Below are positions 20,888 through 32,020 of a DNA stretch of 64,000 nucleotides, one piece after another (the first letter of the stretch is position 1; the number at the start of each line of letters is the position of its first letter). The notes beneath the pieces were generated by a model. That model had not been told where the DNA came from, made no database searches, and was given only the letters and a program-made list of their open reading frames with translations. Source of the DNA: Isoetes taiwanensis (Eukaryota > Streptophyta > Lycopodiopsida > Isoetales > Isoetaceae); contig JAJEKV010000033.1 in the NCBI GenBank assembly GCA_021234155.1, forward strand, positions 2,151,454 to 2,215,453, in the 5' to 3' direction. A program made the position numbers and the translations under genes.

Positions 20888-23330
20888 TGTTGAGGGTAAT
20901 CCTGGCAAAACCCTCAACTAGAATGGTTTAGGACCTCCAGGTTGCTTCAGGCAACCACTCTGAACCTAAATTTTGCAAAAACTTCTCACCACAAGCTTGT
21001 TAGTACAGCTTTCCCATTTCAAGAAAAAACCCTGTATTCTCTTTTCAATGCCAAGTGCAAATAACTGGAGGATTTATCTTGAAGAATGTATGAATGTGAT
21101 CCCAACAGATAGTATTAAGAATGCGCAAGACCTTTTTTGAAGTCAGACTATTCTAGATACTTGAAAATTATATGCCTGACCTAGTCAAAAACTGGTCAAT
21201 ACTCTCGGCAGAGAGCAGAAATTCTCAGATGTTTTGTGAAATATTTTTTTTGATCTGGGACAACTGTGACCAATCAAATTGCTCCTGTAGATGACGTGCA
21301 ACACCTCTTTTGGGTTTATTTATGATGCTGGGTGAACAGGGAGTAATTTCTGTGTTTTTTGATGACAGAGATATTTATCTAGATGTTTTGCTTTTCCTGA
21401 GACAAAATAGAAGAGAATTACTTGGATATTGATAAGAATAGATGGAATGGACCTTTTGTTAGAGGAGTTTATAGCGAAAAGATAGGCTTGGCTCTTATCA
21501 AATGAAAAAATAACTAGGACTTAGTTTCAACTAATGTTTATATTTTTTATGTTTTCTTTGGATGCAGGACGACTATTCCTATGAAGCCTAAGCAGGATTT
21601 CACTAATATCCAATGTGTTAAAAAATTTGAACAATAGTTAGCAGATATGCATAAATTTCCTTGAAAAGAAAGTTGAGAAAAGAGAATTATACCAAAGTCG
21701 GATTTTCATTCACTTGACAATCATAACAGGAGTCTCACATAACTTCCAATAGTTCACAATTCATGAGCCAGTAATACTTCCGGAATCGGACAGAATATTT
21801 GATCAGCTTTACTGCTCAATCAAGTAAATTGATGCAGCAAGGAAGGTCAAATCCACAAGCGTAAGATCGCGACCGACATGTATTACGTGATCGACAATCT
21901 CCCAAATGCGCAAAGGGCCTTGAAATTTCTGAATCGATTTGCCCCCCCTTTGAAAATGCTCGCTACGTTTCAATTCTTGCAAAATCCAACAGATTACTCG
22001 TCGTTTAGCAGCAGGCTTAGGGTTCTTGAGGTCACTTTCGAGTTAAATCGGGGAGGATATAATCATGATTAGGTAGTTTCCAAATGCTAAAAATCCGTTT
22101 CTTGGCACGCAAATTTTTAGGGTTCTTGATTTTTCTTATGAAAGAAATATCCCACGAGCGAGAATGAAAAAATAGGCCAAGGTATAAATATAGATCCATT
22201 GCTCTGTTTCATCGATTCGTGGTCTCCTCCCGCCAAGCTTCGGCTCGTGTTTTAAACTTGGCATGCCAGGGGGGACGCCACTTGGCAGAGGATGAGAGGG
22301 TAGATAGATGGGGGGGGTAGATGTAGGTAAGTTTTACCATTTTTTCAATGAGGCACGTTTCCCAAGGAAGCCATTTAGAAGGTCAATATAAACTCTTTTT
22401 TCAAGAATGTTTGTGCCAGGTGGCATGATTTCATGAGGGCTACCAGGTAGTATCATCAAATTTTCGAATGGAATACTTTGATTTTTTTGGTGGAAAAAAA
22501 ATGAAGGGACTAGGCATGGGACTTGGTGAGGTGGCAAAAATGGTGATGATGTGGCACTTAAGGGTTGGTAACCATCTTTTCCCCTAGTCAAAAATGATTT
22601 TTGGTGAGGTGGCATGAAGTATGGATGATATGGATGACACGTGTGATGTGAGTGGTGAAGTGGAATTATGAATGATGAAGTGGATATTATATCTTTTGCA
22701 ATTTTTGACATGGGATGCTACTAGGGAGTTCACCTCTTGCATAGTTGGACAAATCTTGCTTTTTGTCCTTCTTTTGTAAAACCTAGTAGATATTTAGAAC
22801 CTAGGTATTCTTGAAATGAATTCATGGGGCTCCCTAGTGCTTAACTTTGGTGAGTAGGTGGATGGAGCATGGAGTGTGTGTTTCATTTGACTAGGGAAAG
22901 AAATGTTACCAACACCATAGTATGTAATGAGAGGAGATGGAAAAATGGGAAAGGAAGGCTAAACATGGAATGGAGATGATGACTCAAGATATAGAATGGA
23001 AGAGAAAGGCTAGGCAATTCTTCAAGAACCTTAAGAATATCAAACTTCAATGCTCAAATGGTGAACAAGATATCATACCAAGTTGTGACCTTGAAATCTT
23101 CAATGGGGCTTCGAATTTCAATAACTTGCCTTATGACCTCCCACTTAGCCAAAATACTCCTTTTATGTTTCTCAAGTGAATGTCCTTCTTTGGTTCTTCA
23201 AGTCCTTGTGTCCTTTGTAGCTTTTTCAAATGGTCTTCAAAGTTGCAAACTTCAAATACTCCTTGTGTGCTTATTGAACCATGTATTTGGAAATGCCAAT
23301 GGCTCTTCTATGCTGCCATGAGTGGCAACA
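20888..23330 (-). repeat. 3' LTR of the Ty3-type element, 2443 bp
   Basis: The TGTTG...CAACA terminal motif is present. Positions 21676-23330 align with 26026-27663, with mostly single-base differences and small indels. No obvious polypurine tract was found next to its inner edge. Confidence 0.85.
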
Positions 23331-24058
23331 TCATGCTAAAAAAAAGAGACAGGCTGGTTCTCCAGCCTCTTAAGACATTAATTCATTCTTGCAGCATGCA
23401 GAATGTTGCCATGATGGATGGAATGAATGGCAACTATGGGAGAAGATGTTTGGAGAGCAAGTTTATATGAAAGGAAGCCTTGAGTGTGTCAGATGATAAT
23501 GAATGAACAAGAGGGTGAACCTGTAATGACAGTACAAGAATCAGTTCAACATTCAGCTGCCATGTGGTGATATGGTGGCAGCTTTTCCTGGAATATGAAT
23601 GTATACTCAGGGCAGAGTAGAAGAGTGATGAAGTATGAATGGTGGACTACTCTTGAACAGAATGGAAGGTTTATGAATGAGAGCAGAGGGTGTGCCTGTT
23701 ATACAAAATCAAATAAAGGTTAGCATAAAATGCTGTCTGGTGGTGGAAGTGAAGACAGCATGTACATCAAGGTGAATGGCTGGGAAATGAGTGAATGTGT
23801 AGGGTGAAATCAAGAGGGTGATCCTGCATGGTAAGGTATAATATTAGGAAGAAATAAGCCTGAGCCTCATGGACTTGTAGCCCTGAAATAAGCACTTTCT
23901 GCAACTTTGTCATTAAAACCAAGGACGTTAATTTATCAATTGCTATAAATGAACTAACTTAAGATAAATCAGAACTCAAAGAATAATACCTATTGCATTT
24001 GCAAAAAAAAACAACTTTTATCTAACACACTGCCTACTCTAACATTAAACAGCAAGAT
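23331..24058. other. Ty3 interior between integrase and 3' LTR
   Basis: No gene is seen. A short perfect hairpin (aggctgg ttct ccagcct) lies at about 23351-23368. Confidence 0.5.
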
Positions 24059-25396
24059 TTATTCAAATAGACTAAGAGCAACATGTTGTTGCCAGTACCT
24101 CTTAAGATGTAGAATGTTGATAGGATTTGGTAAGATTCTCCCTTCTGGTATAGACTTCAGCCAATATGAATCTTGGCCTGCTGATCCTGTAACTTCAAAA
24201 GGTCCCTTCCACAGCTCTTCAAATTTGCTTGCACAGTCTTCCTTTGCCTTATTCCATTTTAGAACTAGCTCTCCATCTTTCAATGTGCCTTGCAATTTGT
24301 GTGCTGCTTTGAAGGCTGCTAGATCTTTAGCCTTCTTTAATAGTATAGCATTTTCAGCTTCATATCTATGCTCTTCTAGTTGCATAAGTCGTACACACCT
24401 TTCTTCAAGTGCCTCCTCTATTTCCAAATTTAATTTCAAAGCCATTCTCAAGGATGGAAGCTCAAGCTCTACTGGAATGATAGATTCTACTCCATAAACT
24501 AGACTAAAAGGTGTATGTTTGGTCGAAGTTTTAGTTGTAGTTCTGTAAGCCCACAGAGCATCATGCAACTTCAAATGCCAATCCTTTTTTGAGACACTAA
24601 TAGTCTTTTTGAGGATAGTTTTGAGCACTTTGTTAGTGGATTCTGCCTGGCCATTACCTTGAGGATAGTAGGATGAACTCTTAGAATGTCTTACCTTGAG
24701 AGTTGCTAGCAGTGTGGCTATAACATCATTCAGGAACTGGCTGCCTCTATCAGATATAAGTTTGAAGGGGATACCAAATCTGGCACAGATATTTTCATGG
24801 ATGAACCTAGCAGTAGTATAGGCATTTGCTTGTCTCAGGGGAATAGCTTCAGCCCATTTTGTAAAATAATCAGTAGCTACAAGAATATACTGGTGCTGTG
24901 CAGAAGAAGGTGGATCTACAGGTCCTATAAAATCAAGTCCCCAGACTTGGAAAGGTCCTGGAGAAGTTATGGCAGTTAAGGCAGCTGGTTGAAGAATCCT
25001 TCTACCAAAAATTTGGCATTTATGGCAGCATTTGATTGTCTCATAGCAGTCCTTGAAGAGAGTTGGCCAGTAATAACCAGCCCTCAAGATTTTTTTTGCT
25101 GTAGTATCTGCAGCAAAATGTCCACCACATACTCCTTCATGGCACGCTTCTACCACTAACTTAGCTTCTTCTTTATCAACACACCTCAAAATGATACCAT
25201 CTTTGTCATACCTGCATAACACATTATTTATTATCTTGAACTTATTGCATTTCTCCTTGAACCTCCTTTTTTGATTGGAGTTGAGTTCTTCTGGCATCTC
25301 ATTTGATTCCAAATATCTTCTTATATCTTCTTGCCAATCTGCTTCCTGTACAAGGTTTACATTAGCATCTGCATCATCTTGAACCTCATGAGTCAA
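24059..25396 (-). CDS. Ty3/gypsy integrase domain of pol
   Basis: The frame encodes the integrase that inserts retroelement cDNA. Visible in order are an HHCC zinc finger (H86, H93, C124, C127: HEGVCGGH ... CCHKC) and the rve catalytic core. The core has WGLDFIGP (D155), KLISDRGSQF (D216) and YYPQGNGQAEST (E252), so the D,D,E triad is intact. A C-terminal region ending GRILPNPINILHLKRYW, the usual gypsy terminus, follows. There is no chromodomain. The open frame begins without an ATG. It is the same frame as the RNase H segment upstream, from which it is separated only by a TAG at 25412-25414, so this is one polyprotein with one stop. Confidence 0.92.
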   Translation of the reverse strand: MTHEVQDDADANVNLVQEADWQEDIRRYLESNEMPEELNSNQKRRFKEKCNKFKIINNVLCRYDKDGIILRCVDKEEAKLVVEACHEGVCGGHFAADTTAKKILRAGYYWPTLFKDCYETIKCCHKCQIFGRRILQPAALTAITSPGPFQVWGLDFIGPVDPPSSAQHQYILVATDYFTKWAEAIPLRQANAYTTARFIHENICARFGIPFKLISDRGSQFLNDVIATLLATLKVRHSKSSSYYPQGNGQAESTNKVLKTILKKTISVSKKDWHLKLHDALWAYRTTTKTSTKHTPFSLVYGVESIIPVELELPSLRMALKLNLEIEEALEERCVRLMQLEEHRYEAENAILLKKAKDLAAFKAAHKLQGTLKDGELVLKWNKAKEDCASKFEELWKGPFEVTGSAGQDSYWLKSIPEGRILPNPINILHLKRYWQQHVALSLFE

Positions 25397-25411
25397 ACCT
25401 TCTTCATCTTC

Positions 25412-26025
25412 CTACTCAAACAAAATATTAGTCAAATATGTACTAGGATCATTTGCCAAATTAATCACTTTAACAGCAATATCATATGCTTGAATCTTAC
25501 AAGCCCATCTGCATATCTTGGCCTTAGGCTGTTTCTTTGAGAACATCAGAGACAAAGGATTTTGCTTCATGTACACTTGAGTATGACTGTTTTGAATAAG
25601 ATGTCCTCGTCTATCAATTAAAAACATAAGAGCTGCTGCACTTTTCTCAAGCCTTGGGTACCTCATTTCAGTATTAGACCAAATCTTGCTAGCAAAGGTT
25701 ACCACCCCTTCTTCTTGCAATAAAACTAACCCTACAGCTCTTTTTGTTATACTGATATAAGCTTCAAAAGGTTTAGTTGCATCAGGAGGTTTTAATAGTG
25801 CAGAATTGGAGATGGCTTGTATAATACTATCAAAGGCAAGTTGGCAAGTCTGAGTCCATTCTACCATGATTAACTTACTCTCATGCTTGGTATATTTGCC
25901 TACCTTGGTGAGATCAGATATAAGCTACAGTATTAGAGAAGTGAGGGACATACATTCTTAAAAAGCTTACCATACCTAAGAAACTCTTTACTTCCCTAAA
26001 AGTTTTGGGTGATGCTAGCCACTTG
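25412..26025 (-). pseudogene. Ty3/gypsy RT thumb and RNase H part of pol
   Basis: From about 26020 the minus strand reads WLASPKTFREVKSFLGMVSF, the conserved RT connection segment, followed by a stop near 25920. It then continues (25867-25412) with the retroelement RNase H domain: KPFEAYIS, VGLVLLQEEG, RYPRLEKSAAAL. A TAG at 25412-25414 ends the frame just before integrase. Catalytic RT lies in the deleted part. Confidence 0.85.
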
Positions 26026-27663
26026 AAAAGAGAATTATACCAAAGTCGGATTTTCATTCACTTGACAATCATAACAGGAGTCTCACATAACTTCCAATAG
26101 TTCACAATTCATGAGCCAGTAATACTTCCGGAATCGGACAGAATATTTGATCAGCTTTACTGCTCAATCAAGTAAATTGATGCAGCAAGGAAGGTCAAAT
26201 CCACAAGCAGAAGATCGCACTGACATGTATTACGTATCGACAATCTCCCAAATGCGCAAAGGGCCTTGAAATTTCCTGAATCGATTTGCCCCCCTTTTGA
26301 AAATGCTCTGTTCTGTTTCAATTCTTGCAAAATCCAACAGATTACTCGTCGTTTAGCACAGGCTTAGGGTTCTTGAGGTCACTCAGGTTAAATCGGGAGG
26401 ATATAGTCATGATTAGGTAGTTTCCAGCTGCTAAAAATCCGTTTCTTGGCCTACAAATTTTAGGGTTCTTGATTTTTCTTGCGAAGAAATATCCCACAGG
26501 CAGGAATGAAAAAATAGGCCAAGGTATAAATATAGATCCATTGCTCTGTTTACTGATTACGTGGTCTCCTCCCACGCCAAGCTCGGCTCGTGTTTCGACT
26601 TGGCATGCCAGGGGGGACGCCACTTGGCAGAGGATGAGAGGGTAGATAGATGGGGGGGTAGATGTAGGTAGGTTTTGCCATTTTTTCAATGAGGCACGTT
26701 TCCCAAGGAAGCCATTTAGAAGGTCAATATAAACTCTTTTTTCAAGAATGTTTGTGCCAGGTGGCATGATTTCATGAGGGCTACCAGGTAGTATCATCAA
26801 ATTTTCGAATGGAATACTTTGATTTTTTTGGTGGAAAAAAAATGAAGGGACTAGGCATGGGACTTGGTGAGGTGGCAAAAATGGTGATGATGTGGCACTT
26901 AAGGGTTGGTAACCATCTTTTCCCCTAGTCAAAATGATTTTTGGTGAGGTGGCATGAAGTATGGATGATATGGATGACACGTGTGATGTGAGGTGGAATT
27001 ATGAATGATGAAGTGGATATTATATCTTTTGCAATTTTTGACATGGGATGCTACTAGGGAGTTCACCTCTTGCATAGTTGGACAAATCTTGCTTTTTGTC
27101 CTTCTTTTGTAAAACCTAGTAGATATTTAGAACCTAGGTATTCTTGAAATGAATTCATGGGGCTCCCTAGTGCTTAACTTTGGTGAGTAGGTGGATGGAG
27201 CATGGAGTGTGTGTTTCATTTGACTAGGGAAAGAAATGTTACCAACACCATAGTATGTAATGAGAGGAGATGGAAAAATGGGAAAGGAAGGCTAAACATG
27301 GAATGTAGATGATGACTCAAGATATAGAATGGAAGAGAAAGGCTAGGCAATTCTTCAAGAACCTTAAGAATATCAAACTTCAATGCTCAAATGGTGAACA
27401 AGATATCATACCAAGTTGTGACCTTGAAATCTTCAATGGGGCTTCGAATTTCAATAACTTGCCTTATGACCTCCCACTTAGCCAAAATACTCCTTTTATG
27501 TTTCTCAAGTGAATGTCCTTCTTTGGTTCTTCAAGTCCTTGTGTCCTTTGTAGCTTTTTCAAATGGTCTTCAAAGTTGCAAACTTCAAATACTCCTTGTG
27601 TGCTTATTGAACCATGTATTTGGAAATGCCAATGGCTCTTCTATGCTGCCATGAGTGGCAGCA
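26026..27663 (-). repeat. Partial 5' LTR of the Ty3-type element
   Basis: It is collinear with 21676-23330 and lacks the equivalent of 20888-21675. The outer end gtggcagca abuts the target duplication GTCCT. Confidence 0.85.
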
Positions 27664-27825
27664 GTCCTCATCATAATAGTATGGGGGCAAGGTGAAGTTA
27701 CATCCTCGGGTAATAGCTCTTCCTCTTCCCAAATAGATATATTCATGTCCTCGAACAGCCGGATCTCCGCTCACAATCTGTCGGGCGTCCTCCTCTTGTG
27801 CCATGGTCATAACTCTTTCAGCTTT
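27664..27825 (-). pseudogene. ORF1 fragment of unit 2 (right of the Ty3 insertion)
   Basis: The minus strand matches unit 1 ORF1 (RVMTMAQEEDARQIVSGDP, GRGRAITRGCNFTLPPYYY). It then fuses abruptly to LTR sequence at about 27824. Confidence 0.75.
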
Positions 27826-29235
27826 TCGTCTAACTCGGACCACTTGTGATGGGCAAGTGTCCGGGTGAAGGACACGGAGGTGTCATTCGTCCCACGCCTT
27901 CTATGGGAATCCTATATGGCGGAAGCGTACATACAATGTTAGCACCTGGCAACAATGCAAATAAATAATATACCACCACGAAGGGTGGCCCATCATCATC
28001 CATAAGAATACAACAGAACACCAACATAACAAAGGAAAGGCACCCTAAATAAGGCCTCTAACCCGGGCTCAGACTCATGGGGGCGACTGATAGTCAAGGC
28101 CTCCGGATAACAACAGACAGATGTATAACATGGCGATGGCTGGCATAGAACAATGGCTAGGGTAGTCCACTCCATCTGCCCTCCTGTGCACACTTAGCAG
28201 ATAGGCTGGAATATGCGCTATGGCATGGTTGTAGCCTTCCAGAGACGTAATTCCATGGAATCACTCTATGGAACTACTCCGGGTTACATCCCCCGGTCCG
28301 ATGAGGCAGGTCAGAGAGGCGTCCCCTCCCCGAGTATGATGGGTCCCCAGGTGTGCTAGCGAACTGGTGCTACATTAGTGACCCCCGCGTCCGTATCTGA
28401 CTTACTCCCCTAAATCTAAAGGCTGGCTCACCTGCCCGTTCGAGTCTAGGGCGTCCATATAGGCATGTCACTTGCGACCCAGGGAGTGTCAGATCCATAC
28501 CCGGCCCTTTCTTTGACCGACTATAAGCCTAGCACACTATAGGAGTCTTGTAGCCGCGCTAGGCAGGACCCCACCCCCGATTCGTCATCATATTCATTAT
28601 TTGGTGATGAATCACGTCATAGCATCCACAGCCAGGTGGGCTCTTATACACATGCAGCATATACTGGGCTTTAAGAGGTTCTAGCTAGGAGCATCACTAA
28701 ATTTAGATAGCCTTTACGTCTCTACCCCCCTTAATCCCATACAACACAGGAGGAACAGAAAGAGAAGTTAGAATCAGATACAGACATCATCATCATCATA
28801 AGCAGATCATAGAATAAAATCTAATCATCCATCTACCCAAACAAGGGTTAAAATAGCATGCAACTACCTAAGGACTGACATGTGTCTTGGCTGGACCCAT
28901 TGTCTCGAAGAACATCCATAAAACTGGTCAGAAGTTAGGTTGCAACAGGTCCTTCCTCCCTCAACTCTTTCCAAACTCGAATTTGGGGCAAAATTGGGCT
29001 GGGAGCTCAATTTACCACCCAAAATTGGCAAACTGCCCCTGGCCAATCGAGTTAGGCCAAGTGACGCACTCTAATTAGCCTATTTTACTAATTAAGACTA
29101 TTACTTGGTCTACTTAGATTATTAGATTAGGCTAATTGTAATAACCCCTTTTGGGTTAGTCCCCAATGGTCCTAATACCTTGATGACATGTCAGGTTAGT
29201 TATACGTATACCATATAATAACATAGAACGTCACA
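27824..29235 (-). repeat. 5' LTR (partial) of unit 2
   Basis: It matches 7678-8195 and continues to the terminus GAACGTCACA at 29235. About 90 bp at the inner end, plus the primer site, are deleted. It shares its layout with the LTRs at 9534 and 19228 but is clearly diverged, so it is a separate subfamily. Confidence 0.75.
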
Positions 29236-32020
29236 ATGTGTTCTCGCAGCCTCGGAATGCCCACACCAGGGTGCATAAAAATCAAACCATACCAATCATA
29301 ATGTCATCAGGCCATACCAATCATAATACCAATCAGGAAAAACCAACCTTCTCCTATATAACCTTGGCCACATCATTATCCATAAGCTCTAACAGCAACT
29401 ACTTGTGCCCATTTTTATTTCTCGAATGGCCTAATATATGTAAAGGGTATGAGGAATCAGAAGCCTACAATTTCATCATCAGTATTAATTTAGAATTATA
29501 GAAATTTGTCATGATGAGACTCTCTTATAGCTACAAGTACATTATCAAAACATTTGGCCCTAACAACCATCCCAAAAGTTCCTTTCCCTATCAGAGCTTC
29601 TATTTACAGGTCGTCATAATCACCGCATAATCAGTCCCTCTGTTTTTTCCTTCTCACCATCCCTGCAAGTGCCAGATTTGCTGCTGGAAGACTCACTCTG
29701 GCGGTTGGCCTCTTGTATTCCTCCAAAGGAGCTAAGCCATGGCCAGTATATTTGATTCAATTTAAGCCCAAGAAGTAGCAAATCCCATCAAATCTAAGCT
29801 AATGTGCAAATCGGGCTTAGGAGAAAAAAATTGATCTAATCCAAGCTTAGCTTTGCAATCTACTGCTTCGTCTACCATAGCCTGGTTGATTGCCGGGATC
29901 AACCATCGCGATATTGCTTGCCTTGTCATAGAAATTGTCACTGAATCACCCAGCGCCCAATTTCCTTTTCTTATCTCAGCTGTGTAGCCGATTTCTTATT
30001 TCCCTACCTGATCCACACTAACTTTGCTTCATCATGCGGCCAGATCCGACTTGATTCTAGTCCGACCCTTTTGGGCGGACAAGGCTTCTTTTATTTCTGG
30101 CCTAGTTTATTTTTGTCTTCTTTTATTTTTTTCTTGATATTTTTCAACCATTGGCAAAAGAGAAAACCCACCCTAAAAAACAATTCTTGATTAAACCTTT
30201 TTTTTCCCAACCAAAATTTCTAAAAAGCATTTGCCGTAATGGTTTAGTGATGTATGATACGCTTCACTTCTCTTTACGAAAAAACTAACTAAAATGGCCC
30301 TTACAAGTTTTCCTTCCCTAAAGTCTTTTGGGTTTTGTGTTCACGTTTTATTTTCTTCCTTACTTATTACATGGAAGTGACATGCGTGCTGTCCATAAGC
30401 ATTTATGGCGGATCAGGGACTTTTCAAATTTCGTGCCCAAGTCTGATAATGCTGTCAGAACTACACTTTCCAAGTCACATGTGTAGCCAGATAAAAAAAA
30501 TACGTTTCCTGTCCTTCTTCGGATCTTTCAAGATTGGGTCACATTGTGTGTTGCGAGCATGGCCATAGCAGCCATAGGATTCTTAGGAGCATAACTTCTA
30601 GGAGTTTAGATCATTGTATTAGGCTTTGGATATGAAGGCAACAATGGTAGTTCGACGACCTCGGCATCTAGGGCCCATCTTCTTTGATGTTTTTTGCAAC
30701 TGATTGTTGGGTTTTCCTTTGAGCTATCTGATTACTTATTTCTATTGCATTGCTGTTAAAAAGGTTGGCAGATTGCTACTGGGAAGATTACAGGCATGTC
30801 GTCTCTCTTTTTGAAAATATTCTCCGTTGCAGCGATTTTCACCGCCATTGCGGGATTGAGGTTTATTCGAGAGGAAGGTTTCTTTGAGCTCCGGATGTAT
30901 CTTGAGGAGCAAGAAATGTTCGAATTTTAGGCACATGTTTCTCCAAGCAAGTTATTTCTTGTTCTTTTGCGATCCATAATCTATCTGAAGGGAGCTAAAC
31001 CATAAATTCTGTGGATGCATGCATATTTAAGAACGGAGAGCTCTTGCAGTCGTTATTACTCTTAAATCGCGCGGCTCGGAGTTGTTTTTGGAAACGACAT
31101 GACATGGCATGGCATGCCATGGTTTGGCATTTGCACAGGCATCCGGTAACATTTTTCGCTCTATTATGCTTATCATTTCCATCATTTTGCTATCAAACAG
31201 AGACATGAGCCCAAATCAGAGCAAACTAACATGTCTCTTTGATGTCTCCTCAGGATTGTTATCCATCGCCTTAATAGTTCGGTGTTGCCTAGGTGCTCTG
31301 CTTCGTGAATGCAATTATTCATTTTGTTTTGAATGTTTTTAAGTATAAGGTGATGCTTAAGTCAATTAGAAAATTGATGCCATAACTCTAGATTTTTCTC
31401 TTATTTCATCCAGATGACAAAAGTAGTGAGATACAGAAGTCCTACCACTATAGAAGAAAGAATCAAGCTTCCATGTGCTTGACTTCCGTCGTTACTAACT
31501 TGTATCTTACGTCGTGGGTTAGATATGCATATACCATAACAGGACTAACGACAGCAATGCTTCAAAAGCTAGCAACTTTAAGCATTCGTTCTTAAAAAAA
31601 AAAACTATTGGGAAAACATGATCACTACAACAATTATCTTCTAAATTCCTCTGAAGGCGCTTGAAATTTTATCAACCAGACAGTTGAAACCATGTCATAT
31701 GTCAGGGAACAGGTTTGAAATCTAATCACCAAGATGGCTGAACAATGAAGCAATTTTATGCTATATGTTTAAAGCTTGGACCTTATGAGCAAAATTTTGG
31801 AGAGCAGTGAAAGCTTATAATCAAGGACTCATATGGCAATGCTACATCTGAAGCCTCTGATGGATAAAGTAGTTTTCTCATGGTGCTTTCTTGATAAACC
31901 CGATGGAAGTTGCATTTTTTAGGAAGAACATAGGATTTAATATGTAGCACAATTCCTAAGACCATAGACTATACCTGTAAATTGATTTAATAGGTTATTA
32001 TTAAAAAAAAAAAAATAAAA
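29236..32020. other. No gene recognised
   Basis: This is about 2.8 kb of AT-rich sequence. A short repeat (accataccaatcataat) occurs twice near 29288-29325. A purine/ATGG-rich quasi-palindrome (catggcatggcatgccatgg) lies near 31103. The A-rich tract at 32003-32025 is the left boundary of the following element. No frame resembles a known protein. Confidence 0.5.

Larger units (their letters stand above)
20888..27663 (-). mobile_element. Ty3/gypsy-type LTR retrotransposon with large internal deletion
   Basis: The element is bounded by the 5-bp target duplication GTCCT (20883-20887 and 27664-27668). The left LTR (20888-23330) begins TGTTG and ends CAACA. The right LTR is partial (26026-27663) and ends CAGCA. 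Minus-strand pol survives from the end of RT through RNase H to integrase. A single deletion removed the inner ~790 bp of the right (5') LTR, the primer site, gag, protease and catalytic RT. The breakpoint is near 26025, where short 'tgaaaagag' homology is present. It can no longer transpose by itself. Confidence 0.88.
8199..29235 (-). mobile_element. Histone-carrying LTR retroelement, unit 2, split by two later insertions
   Basis: Surviving parts on the minus strand are a 5' LTR piece (29235-27824), ORF1 pieces (27823-27664 and 20887-20751), and the histone copy plus downstream sequence (9533-8199). Joining 9533 to 20751, and 20887 to 27669, restores collinearity with unit 1. The intervening blocks are an LTR element (9534-20745) and a Ty3 element (20888-27663), each with its own 5-bp target duplication. 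Sequence equivalent to 6655-7677 of unit 1 (ORF1 start, leader, primer site) is missing. Confidence 0.75.
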
